Shown here piece by piece: positions 14,565 through 20,617 of a stretch of 20,617 bases of DNA. A model generated the notes under the pieces. It was not told the origin of the DNA. It did not search any database and saw only the letters and a list, made by a program, of their open reading frames with translations. Every line of letters begins with the position of its first letter. Positions within the stretch are counted from its first letter, which is position 1. The stretch is from Bacillota bacterium (GTDB lineage Bacteria > Bacillota > Clostridia > Oscillospirales > Oscillospiraceae). Position numbers and translations under genes: made by a program. The stretch lies in assembly GCA_023406225.1 (NCBI GenBank), contig JAEXWS010000072.1, positions 1 through 20,617 on the forward strand, given 5' to 3'.

Positions 14565-14987
14565 ATGGGCTGCTTTTACTGCGACGAACACCACGAGGGC
14601 CGGGAGGCCATTATGTACAAGGTCGGCGAGATGAAGGCCGGCGTGCTCTACTTATTCAAGGACCAGGCCCACAAGGGCCGCTGCGTGCTGGCGCTGAAGG
14701 ACCACAAGAAGGAGCTGTGCGAGTGCGCGCCCCAGGAGGCGGCGGACTTTGCCGGGGATCTGGCCCGGGCCTCCGGCGCGGTGAAAGAGCTCTGGGGCTG
14801 CACAAAGCTGAACCTGGCCTCCTTTGGGGACGCCAACCCCCACCTGCACTTCCACATCGTGCCCAAATACGAGGGCGGCTTTGAATTCGGCGGAAACTTC
14901 CAGATCACGAATCCGGAGCCTGTGCTGCTCTCCGACGAAGCGTACCGGGAGATGATCGCCGCCCTGCGGGAGAAGCTGGGCCTGTAA
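14565..14987 (+). CDS. HIT-family (histidine triad) protein
   Basis: A 140-residue histidine-triad nucleotide-binding protein, likely a hydrolase or transferase acting on nucleoside phosphoramidates or dinucleotides. The signature HLHFHIVPK gives the triad H93, H95 and H97, with the last two in the active site. The N-terminal CFYC pair with nearby His (C3, C6, H9/H10) is a possible zinc site seen in many HIT proteins. Length is usual. AGGAGG lies eight bases before the start, behind its own promoter. A strong terminator follows directly after the stop, so it is monocistronic. The physiological substrate is unknown. Confidence 0.93.
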   Translation: MGCFYCDEHHEGREAIMYKVGEMKAGVLYLFKDQAHKGRCVLALKDHKKELCECAPQEAADFAGDLARASGAVKELWGCTKLNLASFGDANPHLHFHIVPKYEGGFEFGGNFQITNPEPVLLSDEAYREMIAALREKLGL

Positions 14988-15003
14988 GTTAAGACAAAAT
15001 ACG

Positions 15004-15041
15004 GCCGCACGCATTGCAAAGCTGCAATGCGTGCGGCTTTT
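15004..15041. terminator. Bidirectional intrinsic terminator between the HIT gene and spoVAC
   Basis: A 15-bp perfect stem (GCCGCACGCATTGCA and its complement, 15004-15018 and 15023-15037, loop AAGC) is followed by TTTT on the plus strand. On the minus strand it is followed by CGTATTTT. It serves the two convergent genes. Confidence 0.93.
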
Positions 15042-15043
15042 CC

Positions 15044-15487
15044 TCAGGCCGCGCCCATCAGCATCAAAACGATCCCATAGATCACGCTGGCCAGCGTGCC
15101 GAACACGATGACCGGCCCCGCCACCAGAAACATCTTCGCCGCCATGCCCGTGACGAAGCCCTCGCTTTTGAAATCGATGGCCGGGGACACCACGGCGTTG
15201 GCAAAGCCGGTGATGGGCACCAGCGTTCCCGCGCCGCCGAACCGGGCCAGCTTGTTGTAAAGATTCAATCCCGTCAGCAGGGCGGACAAAAACACCAGCG
15301 AGCAGGAGGTGGCGGTGCCCGCGTCCTCCTTATTCAGTCCCGCGGCGGCCCAGCCGTTCTGGATGAGCTGGCCCGCCACGCAGATCAGCCCGCCGATGAC
15401 GAAGGCGCAGATCACGTTCTTCACAAGGGGGGACTTTTTGGCCTTTTGCTGCACATACTTTTGATATTCCTGGGGGGACATGTCCAT
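15044..15487 (-). CDS. spoVAC: Stage V sporulation protein AC homologue
   Basis: A 147-residue membrane protein of the SpoVAC/SpoVAE family, part of the inner-membrane channel that moves dipicolinic acid into the forespore and out at germination. The N-terminal MSPQEYQKYVQQKAKKSPLV and the GGLICVAGQLIQ segment are typical of SpoVAC. About four to five hydrophobic segments cover aa 24-145. The start at 15487 has AGGAG seven bases upstream. In Bacilli spoVAC lies in an operon with spoVAD and spoVAE. Here it stands alone between a terminator and a divergent gene, so the partners must be elsewhere or this is a second copy. A forespore-type promoter lies at a suitable distance upstream. Confidence 0.93.
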   Translation of the reverse strand: MDMSPQEYQKYVQQKAKKSPLVKNVICAFVIGGLICVAGQLIQNGWAAAGLNKEDAGTATSCSLVFLSALLTGLNLYNKLARFGGAGTLVPITGFANAVVSPAIDFKSEGFVTGMAAKMFLVAGPVIVFGTLASVIYGIVLMLMGAA

Positions 15488-15518
15488 AGAGCGCTCCTCT
15501 TTTCCTGGATGTTTGCCC

Positions 15519-15548
15519 TAGTTTTTCCGCAAAGAGGCGAAACTATAC
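15519..15548 (-). promoter_or_regulatory. Forespore sigma-F/sigma-G-type promoter of spoVAC
   Basis: On the minus strand GTATA (15548-15544), 15 bases, then GGAAAAACTA (15528-15519). This fits the sigma-F consensus from Bacillus subtilis (GYATA ... GGNNANAHTR) fully and sigma-G partly. The expected start is about 25 bases before the gene, and forespore expression is what SpoVAC needs. Confidence 0.7.
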
Positions 15549-15552
15549 GCCC

Positions 15553-15581
15553 TTGCAATCCCCGTCCAAAGCGGGTACACT
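15553..15581 (+). promoter_or_regulatory. Sigma-A-type promoter of the HemW-like gene
   Basis: TTGCAA (15553-15558), a 17-base spacer and TACACT (15576-15581) point to the radical SAM gene 36 bases downstream. Both hexamers match 4 of 6. It is divergent from the forespore promoter and begins only four bases from it. Confidence 0.6.
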
Positions 15582-15616
15582 GAAAAAAAACACCTGCGAT
15601 CGCTGGGAGGACCGCC

Positions 15617-16828
15617 ATGAAATCCGCCGACAAGCCCCTGGGCCTTTATCTCCACATCCCCTTCTGCAAGCAGAAATGCGCCTACTGCGACTTCTACTCC
15701 CTCTCCGGCCGGGAGGACCAAATGGACGCCTACACGGCCGCCCTGTGCGCCCACCTGGCGGAGACGGCCCCCTTCGCGGCGGGCCACCGGGCGGACACGG
15801 TGTACTTCGGCGGAGGCACGCCCAGCTATCTGGGCGGCAGGCGGCTGATCCGGCTGCTGAAAACCGTTCAGAAAAAGTACCGCCTGACCCGGGACGCGGA
15901 GATTACCCTGGAGGCCAACCCGGACTCCGCCGGGGACTGGAAGGAGCTGCGGGCCCTGCGCCGCTGCGGGTTCAACCGGCTTTCCCTGGGGATGCAGTCC
16001 GCCTGCGGCGAGGAGCTGCGGGCCGTCGGCCGCGTCCACACCCCGGACCAGACCGCCGCCGCCGTGGAGGCGGCCCGGAGGGCCGGGTTTGCAAACCTCT
16101 CCCTGGACTTGATCTACGGCCTGCCCGGCCAGACGCTGGAGCGGTGGAAGGAAAACCTCTCCGCCGCCGCGGACCTGGGGCCGGAGCATCTGAGCTGCTA
16201 CGGGCTGAAGGTGGAGGAGGGCACGCCTTTATACGCCCGCCGGGAGGAGGCCGCTCTCCCAGGAGACGACTTGCAGGCGGACATGTACCTCTGGACCGTC
16301 TCCTTTCTTGAAAGCCGGGGCTACGCCCAATACGAGATCTCCAACTTCGCAAGGCCGGGCTTCGCCTCCCGGCACAACCTGAAATACTGGACCCTTCAGG
16401 AGTACGCCGGATTCGGCCCCGGCGCCCACTCGGACTTCGGCGGCGTCCGCTACGCCTACGCCCGGGACCTGGAGGGCTATCTCCGGGGCGTGGCGGACCA
16501 CAGCCCCATGCTGTCCGAGTGCGAGCGCATCCCGCCTCTGGACCGGGACACGGAGTGGCTGATGCTGGGCCTGCGCACCGTCCGGGGCCTGGACCCCGGG
16601 GCGTTCGAGCGCCGCTTTCGCCGCCGGTTTTCCTGCTTCCTCCCCTTTCTCAAAACGTGCGAAGCCGCCGGGTACGCCGTGGAGGAGGCGGGCCGCTGGC
16701 GGCTGACCCCCGAAGGCTTTCTGGTGTCCAACCAGATCATCGGCGGCATGCTGGACGCCCTGGCGGCGGACAAGCGGCGCCGGGCGGAGGCCGCCGCCAG
16801 AGGCGATTTCCGGGTGGAGCTGGACTGA
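15617..16828 (+). CDS. hemW: HemW-like radical SAM protein
   Basis: A 403-residue radical SAM enzyme of the coproporphyrinogen oxidase-like group, best matched to HemW, a heme-handling protein often misnamed oxygen-independent coproporphyrinogen III oxidase. The iron-sulfur cysteines are C17, C21 and C24 in CKQKCAYC. The SAM-binding motif GGGTPS (about 65-70), LEANPDS, DLIYGLPGQT and the HemW-type HNLKYW followed by GFGPGAHS are all visible. The C-terminal HemN-type domain (about 310-390) is complete. GGGAGG lies seven bases before the start. It has its own promoter and terminator. In Firmicutes it is often near lepA or hrcA, but not here. Separation from true HemN rests on the HNLKYW motif and lack of a HemN N-terminal extension. 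Confidence 0.9.
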   Translation: MKSADKPLGLYLHIPFCKQKCAYCDFYSLSGREDQMDAYTAALCAHLAETAPFAAGHRADTVYFGGGTPSYLGGRRLIRLLKTVQKKYRLTRDAEITLEANPDSAGDWKELRALRRCGFNRLSLGMQSACGEELRAVGRVHTPDQTAAAVEAARRAGFANLSLDLIYGLPGQTLERWKENLSAAADLGPEHLSCYGLKVEEGTPLYARREEAALPGDDLQADMYLWTVSFLESRGYAQYEISNFARPGFASRHNLKYWTLQEYAGFGPGAHSDFGGVRYAYARDLEGYLRGVADHSPMLSECERIPPLDRDTEWLMLGLRTVRGLDPGAFERRFRRRFSCFLPFLKTCEAAGYAVEEAGRWRLTPEGFLVSNQIIGGMLDALAADKRRRAEAAARGDFRVELD

Positions 16829-16831
16829 AAC

Positions 16832-16876
16832 AGGGCCCCCGCCGCGCGTTTGCGGCGGGGGCCCTCTCTCACTTTT
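16832..16876. terminator. Intrinsic terminator after the HemW-like gene
   Basis: A 14-bp GC stem (16832-16845 and 16852-16865, loop GCGTTT) just after the stop. The T-rich CTCTCACTTTTT stretch on its right overlaps the end of the opposing methyltransferase gene. It probably serves the rightward gene mainly. Confidence 0.8.
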
Positions 16877-17600
16877 TCACCGCGGATACCAGCAGCATCA
16901 TGGGGCGGCGCAGCTCGTCCCGCATCCCCGGCACGTCCAGCAGCCGGGGGTCCGGCTCCGGCTCCCGCAGGGCGGTGAGGGTGAAGCCCAGGCGCAGCAG
17001 CGTGTCCACATAGGTCGTCACCGTCCGGTGGTATTTCACCACGTCGCAGCCCAAAAAGCGGGCCGTCCGCCGCCCCTCCTGGAAATAGCGGTCCACCGGC
17101 CAGTGGACTGGCGCGCCGCCGCCGTCCCGGAACCAGTCCTGGGAGCCCTCGGCGGTAAAGACCGGGTGCTCGCAGGAGAACACGAACACGCCGCCATGGC
17201 GCAGGCAGTCCCGCACCTTTCCAAACACCAGGGGAAGGTCCTCCACATAGTGCAGCGCCAGGGAGCTGAGCACCACATCAAAGCTCTCCGCCGGATAGGC
17301 GATGTCCTCCATGGCGGTGCGCTCATAGGTGATGCGGGGATCGGCGTTCCGCCGCCGGGCCGTTTCCAGCATTTTCTCGGACAGGTCCGTTCCCACCACC
17401 GCGGCGGCCCCGTGCTCGGCGGCGTATTTGCAGTGCCAGCCGAAGCCGCAGCCCAGGTCCAGGACCCGCCGGCCCGTGAAGTCCGGCAGCAGCCGGCGCA
17501 GGGCGTGCCACTCCCCCGCGGCGCTCAGGCCCTCCACGGAGCGTGGGAAGCGGCTGTACTGTTCAAAAAAATCCGCGTCGTCATAGCGGTTTTCCCTCAT
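16869..17600 (-). CDS. Class I SAM-dependent methyltransferase
   Basis: A 243-residue Rossmann-fold methyltransferase of the Methyltransf_11/25 type. The SAM-binding loop is VLDLGCGFGWH (aa 46-56), the acidic end of strand 2 is GTDLSEKM (about 69-76) and motif IV is FDVVLSSLALHYVEDL. The acceptor is unknown; this kind acts on small molecules and many are unassigned. The start at 17600 (MRENRYDD) is chosen although the frame stays open far upstream, because AGAGGA lies seven bases before it and upstream residues are low-complexity and overlap the neighbouring ferredoxin. It shares strand with that ferredoxin but a palindromic hairpin lies between, and no clear promoter of its own is seen, so read-through is likely. 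Confidence 0.88.
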   Translation of the reverse strand: MRENRYDDADFFEQYSRFPRSVEGLSAAGEWHALRRLLPDFTGRRVLDLGCGFGWHCKYAAEHGAAAVVGTDLSEKMLETARRRNADPRITYERTAMEDIAYPAESFDVVLSSLALHYVEDLPLVFGKVRDCLRHGGVFVFSCEHPVFTAEGSQDWFRDGGGAPVHWPVDRYFQEGRRTARFLGCDVVKYHRTVTTYVDTLLRLGFTLTALREPEPDPRLLDVPGMRDELRRPMMLLVSAVKK

Positions 17601-17644
17601 GCGCTCATCCTCTTTTCCTTTGACTGCCCCTGCGGGCGCAAAAT

Positions 17645-17676
17645 GCCGCCGGACGGCCGTCCGGCGGCGCGTTTTT
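17645..17676. terminator. Palindromic hairpin between ferredoxin and methyltransferase genes
   Basis: A 24-base perfect palindrome (GCCGCC at 17645 to GGCGGC at 17668). On the minus strand it is followed by ATTTTGCG, a short T-run, which may end or attenuate the ferredoxin message. On the plus strand GCGTTTTT follows. Confidence 0.7.
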
Positions 17677-17680
17677 CTCT

Positions 17681-17866
17681 CTACCGCTCCACGCGGATGG
17701 CGTTCACCGGGCAGCCGTTGGCGGCGTCGAACGCACGCCCCCGGCCGGCGCCCTCCGGCTGGGCCAGAACAGTGGAGACGCGCCCCTCGATCCGAAACAC
17801 CTCCGGCGCCGCCGCCGCGCACATGCCGCAGCCGATGCAGCGGCCCTCGTCCACAGACACTTTCAT
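17681..17866 (-). CDS. Small single-cluster [4Fe-4S] ferredoxin
   Basis: A 61-residue electron carrier. Cysteines C10, C13 and C16 (CIGCGMC) with C52 (NGCPVNAI) form one [4Fe-4S] site; the residues between replace the second cluster of bacterial 2[4Fe-4S] ferredoxins. The start at 17866 (MKVSVDEGRC) is used because the family begins so and GGAGAGGAGAAGGGG lies before it; an upstream ATG at 17893 gives a nine-residue non-typical extension. A good promoter lies upstream. The partner enzyme is unknown, and the following methyltransferase is not an obvious electron acceptor. Confidence 0.9.
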   Translation of the reverse strand: MKVSVDEGRCIGCGMCAAAAPEVFRIEGRVSTVLAQPEGAGRGRAFDAANGCPVNAIRVER

Positions 17867-17911
17867 GCCCCTTCTCCTCTCCTTCCCGGGCAAGCCGCCC
17901 GCCTTTGCTCC

Positions 17912-17940
17912 ATTTTACTCCACAGCCCGCCGTCCGCCAA
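17912..17940 (-). promoter_or_regulatory. Sigma-A-type promoter of the ferredoxin gene
   Basis: On the minus strand TTGGCG (17940-17935), 17 bases, TAAAAT (17917-17912), about 45 bases before the ferredoxin start. The -10 matches 5 of 6 and the -35 3 of 6. Confidence 0.6.
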
Positions 17941-18037
17941 GCCCTTTTTCCGTTTGGGAACCTTTTTGCCCCCACAACCGTCTTTTTACCGGAGGAAGCA
18001 TCCGGAAAGAGCGGGTAAAATTGTTTCCGCTTTGGCA

Positions 18038-18066
18038 TTTACTTTTTTCCGGTTTTGTGCTATCCT
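18038..18066 (+). promoter_or_regulatory. Possible sigma-A promoter of the NAGPA-domain gene
   Basis: TTTACT (18038-18043), 17 bases, TATCCT (18061-18066), about 45 bases before the gene start, both hexamers matching 4 of 6. The 244-bp gap between ferredoxin and this gene holds this and the divergent ferredoxin promoter; nothing else stands out. Confidence 0.5.
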
Positions 18067-18110
18067 GTGGGCGTTATGTTGACCGATTGGATTCATCTTT
18101 GGAGGCTTCT

Positions 18111-20617
18111 ATGAAACGATTATTCCGCAAGACCCTGTCCCTGGTCTTGGCGCTGGCGCTGACCGGCTCCCTGGGGCTGACCGCCGCCGCGTCGGAGGCC
18201 CTGGGCGAGGACCTGACCACCGCCAGCGCGCTTTTGAACCAGGAGACCGAGCTATCCACCAACGTATTCTGGAGCTCCGCCTACTCCGACCTGCGGACGG
18301 AAAACCTGATCACGTACGCCCCCAACGAGGACGTGACGCCCATCGTCACCTTCGGCGGGTCCCTCACCAGCCGCTCCACCGTCTCCGCCATGGCAAAGAC
18401 GCTGGAGGCCCAGGGCCGCCGGGTGGTGGCGGGCATAAACGGCGACTTCTACAACGTGGGCACGGGCCTTCCCATCGGCCTGGTGGTCTCCGGGGGCGAG
18501 CTGATCAGCAGCGACGGCGGATACTACGCCATCGGCTTCCGGGACGACGGGACCGCCGTTTTGGGCAAGCCCGCGGTGAAGGTCTCCGCGGACCTGGGCT
18601 ACGTCCTGCTGGACAACTACGACGTGCCTACCTCCGTGGTCCGCCAGATCGCCGGGGTCAACAAGGCCCGGGTGTCCACCGGCGGCATCTATCTTTATAC
18701 ATACGACTTCAACGACCGCCACACCACCGGCAACACCGAGGCGGGCGTGGACGTGCTGTGCGACATTGTGGACGGCTCCCTCGCCATCGGCGGGGAGCTG
18801 ACCCTGGAGGTGGCGCAGGTGATCGAGGCCGCCTCCGCCACGGCCATCGGCCCGGACCAGGTGGTGCTGTCCGCCAACCTCCTCTCCTCCGCCTTCCATG
18901 TGGACGCCCTGCGGAACACCCCCGTCGGCTCCACCATCACCCTGACGGTCTCCGCCGCCGGCGACGAGTGGAACGACGTGCAGTACGGCCTGGGCGCGCT
19001 GTATTCCCTGGTAGAAAACGGCGGCGTGGTCTCCGGCCTGGCCGCCGGGGTCAGCCCCCGTACCGCCGTGGGCCAAAAGAGCGACGGGACCCTGGTGTTT
19101 TACACCATCGACGGGCGGCGGTCCGGCCACTCCGTGGGCGCCTCCCTGACCCAGGTGGCCCAGCGGATGATCGAGCTGGGCTGCGTCACGGCCCTGGGCC
19201 TGGACGGCGGCGGCTCCACCACCATGTCCGTCACCGCCCCGGACGCCCTGACCTCCAGCCGCATCAACACCCCCTCCGACGGCGCGGAGCGGGCGGTGAG
19301 CAACCAGATCTTTCTGGTGGCGGACAGCGAGCCCACCGGAAAGCTCAGCCATTTCTACGTCAAGGCGGATAACCCCTACGTCCTGGCGGGCAGCAAGGTG
19401 AACATCACCGCCTCCGCCGTGGACACCAACTTTATCCCCATGGACAAAAGCTACGACCTGGAGGCGGACGACGGCGAGCTGGACGGCAATGTGCTCACCA
19501 CCCCCAGCCGGGGCGGCGAAGTCACCGTCACCGCCTCCGCCGGCAGTAAGGAGGGGTCCGTCACGGTGTACGCCATCACGGACCCGGACGCCATCACCGT
19601 CCGCAGCAGCACCGGTGCCGTGCTCACGGCCCTGAACGTGGCTCCCGGCTCCTCCGCCGCGCTGGTGCCCTCCGCCGTGTACCGCCACCAGGCGCTGAAG
19701 GCGGACCCGGAGGCCTTCACCTGGACCGTCTCCGGCGACGTGGGGACCATCGACCAAAGCGGCCTCTTCACCGCCTCCGCCCCCGGCTCCGGCGAGATCA
19801 CCGTGTCCGCCGGCGGCAAGAGCGTGACGATCCCCGTCACCGTCTCCCGTCTGGCCCTCAGCACGGTGGAGGACTTTGAAGGCGGCTCCACCATCTTCCG
19901 GGGAAGCGGAAACGGCATGGACTTCAGCTTGAACCACGCCGCGGACACCGTGCGCCTGGGCCGCGGCTCCGCCCGGCTGGACTACACGCTCCAGGATTCC
20001 CTGGCCTTCGCCTCCGAATGGCGCGCCGCCAACGCCACGCCGGTCAACACCCAGGTCTACACCGCGCTGAACCTCTGGGTCTGCGGCGACGGCTCCGGCA
20101 ACCTGCTCTCCCTGCTCTGGGGCAGCGGCGACGAGACCTGGCTGGAGATCCCCGCCACCACCCTGGACTTCACCGGGTGGAAGCAGGTCTCCGTGCCGCT
20201 GGACGGCACAGCCTTCTCCCTGATGGGCTTGAAGATCAGCGCCGGGGACCTGTCCTACGTGGACGACGGCCTGGGCGGCCAGATCCCCGCCGCGTCCGCC
20301 ACGCCCACGTCTGGCACGGTGTATATCGACCACATCGTGGCCTCCTTCGGCGGCACGGTGGACAATGAACCCCCCGTGGTCACCACCGCGCTGGACAGCG
20401 ACGCCTGGGCCGTCACCGGAACGGTGCTGGACGGCGTGGACGGGGTCCTGCCCAAGAGCGCCGTCACCGTGAGCCAGAACGGCGTGCCCCAACCGGACTT
20501 CACCTATGACGCGGCCACCGGACAGGTGACCACATACCTCCCCGGCCCCGGCGAGAGCCACGAGGCCATGCGCGTCACCATCACCGCCAGGGACGCCTCC
20601 GGCAACCTGGGCCGCAG
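18111..20617 (+). CDS. Secreted phosphodiester glycosidase (NAGPA-domain) protein, C-terminus missing
   Basis: Secreted multidomain protein, 835 codons seen, open at the window end. Signal peptide about aa 1-28 (MKRLFRKTLSLVLALALTGS...). A NAGPA/phosphodiester glycosidase domain follows (about 75-405) with NGDFY (110-114), SPRTAVGQ and the hallmark LDGGGSTTM (from aa 364). Family members cleave GlcNAc-1-phosphodiester bonds; in bacteria the targets are thought to be cell-wall or surface glycans. Next are Ig-like or Big-type beta segments (about 408-580) and a jelly-roll-like region of carbohydrate-binding type (about 585-750), then the start of another beta domain. Wall attachment signals, if any, lie beyond the edge. 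GGAGG is five bases before the ATG. Substrate specificity cannot be read here. Confidence 0.88.
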   Translation, partial: MKRLFRKTLSLVLALALTGSLGLTAAASEALGEDLTTASALLNQETELSTNVFWSSAYSDLRTENLITYAPNEDVTPIVTFGGSLTSRSTVSAMAKTLEAQGRRVVAGINGDFYNVGTGLPIGLVVSGGELISSDGGYYAIGFRDDGTAVLGKPAVKVSADLGYVLLDNYDVPTSVVRQIAGVNKARVSTGGIYLYTYDFNDRHTTGNTEAGVDVLCDIVDGSLAIGGELTLEVAQVIEAASATAIGPDQVVLSANLLSSAFHVDALRNTPVGSTITLTVSAAGDEWNDVQYGLGALYSLVENGGVVSGLAAGVSPRTAVGQKSDGTLVFYTIDGRRSGHSVGASLTQVAQRMIELGCVTALGLDGGGSTTMSVTAPDALTSSRINTPSDGAERAVSNQIFLVADSEPTGKLSHFYVKADNPYVLAGSKVNITASAVDTNFIPMDKSYDLEADDGELDGNVLTTPSRGGEVTVTASAGSKEGSVTVYAITDPDAITVRSSTGAVLTALNVAPGSSAALVPSAVYRHQALKADPEAFTWTVSGDVGTIDQSGLFTASAPGSGEITVSAGGKSVTIPVTVSRLALSTVEDFEGGSTIFRGSGNGMDFSLNHAADTVRLGRGSARLDYTLQDSLAFASEWRAANATPVNTQVYTALNLWVCGDGSGNLLSLLWGSGDETWLEIPATTLDFTGWKQVSVPLDGTAFSLMGLKISAGDLSYVDDGLGGQIPAASATPTSGTVYIDHIVASFGGTVDNEPPVVTTALDSDAWAVTGTVLDGVDGVLPKSAVTVSQNGVPQPDFTYDAATGQVTTYLPGPGESHEAMRVTITARDASGNLGR

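Noticed and set aside
17601..18038. Upstream extension of the methyltransferase frame to 389 aa
   Set aside because: The extra N-terminus overlaps the ferredoxin in another frame, is Arg/Gly-rich, and the 17600 start has its own ribosome binding site.
18252..20561. 769-aa minus-strand frame opposite the NAGPA-domain gene
   Set aside because: Low-complexity Gly/Val/His/Asp composition; the plus-strand frame has a signal peptide and clear family motifs.
1..20617. Mobile element, prophage, CRISPR or defence system
   Set aside because: No transposase, integrase, repeat-spacer array or defence-type gene was seen, and base composition is even across the genes.

Overview
The window is high-GC DNA that looks like a spore-forming, gut-type member of the Oscillospirales (relatives of Flavonifractor, Lawsonibacter or Intestinimonas). 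This is inferred from the spoVAC homologue with a forespore-type promoter, strong AGGAGG-type ribosome binding sites, the TRAP and CoA chemistry, and the GC-rich codon use. I see no rRNA, tRNA, insertion sequence, prophage or CRISPR array. Two genes run off the ends: an MMPL exporter on the left and a secreted phosphodiester-glycosidase-family protein on the right.

Left block (1-4917): an MMPL/RND-like membrane exporter and a secreted coiled-coil partner form a minus-strand operon. A TetR-family regulator is transcribed divergently. The 171-bp gap holds two overlapping sigma-A-type promoters that share one palindromic -10 (ATTATAAT), plus two AACA..TGTT palindromes as candidate TetR operators. 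A strong bidirectional terminator closes the block.

Central block (5031-13469): a PAS-AAA+-HTH sigma-54 activator reads leftward. Opposite it lies a metabolic cluster: a 4-hydroxybutyrate-type CoA-transferase, a crotonase-fold protein lacking one of the two hydratase glutamates, a three-part TRAP transporter (DctP, DctQ, DctM), and, past a hairpin, a 4-hydroxybutyrate dehydrogenase-like iron alcohol dehydrogenase. Between activator and cluster there is a consensus -24/-12 promoter (TGGCAT-N5-TTGCT) and, about 170-210 bp upstream, a perfect pair of 14-bp inverted arms spaced three helical turns apart. I read this as an inducible uptake and catabolism system for 4-hydroxybutyrate (GHB) or a close omega-hydroxyacid. 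The regulator would switch on import, CoA activation and oxidation. A 4-hydroxybutyryl-CoA dehydratase gene is not in the window.

Right block (13466-20617): single genes with their own signals. They are a xylose-isomerase-like TIM-barrel protein (stop codon overlapping that of the dehydrogenase), a HIT-family protein, an isolated spoVAC homologue, a HemW-like radical SAM protein, a small methyltransferase, a one-cluster ferredoxin, and the truncated secreted NAGPA-domain protein. Intrinsic terminators separate most of them, so this part is ordinary chromosomal housekeeping and sporulation content.
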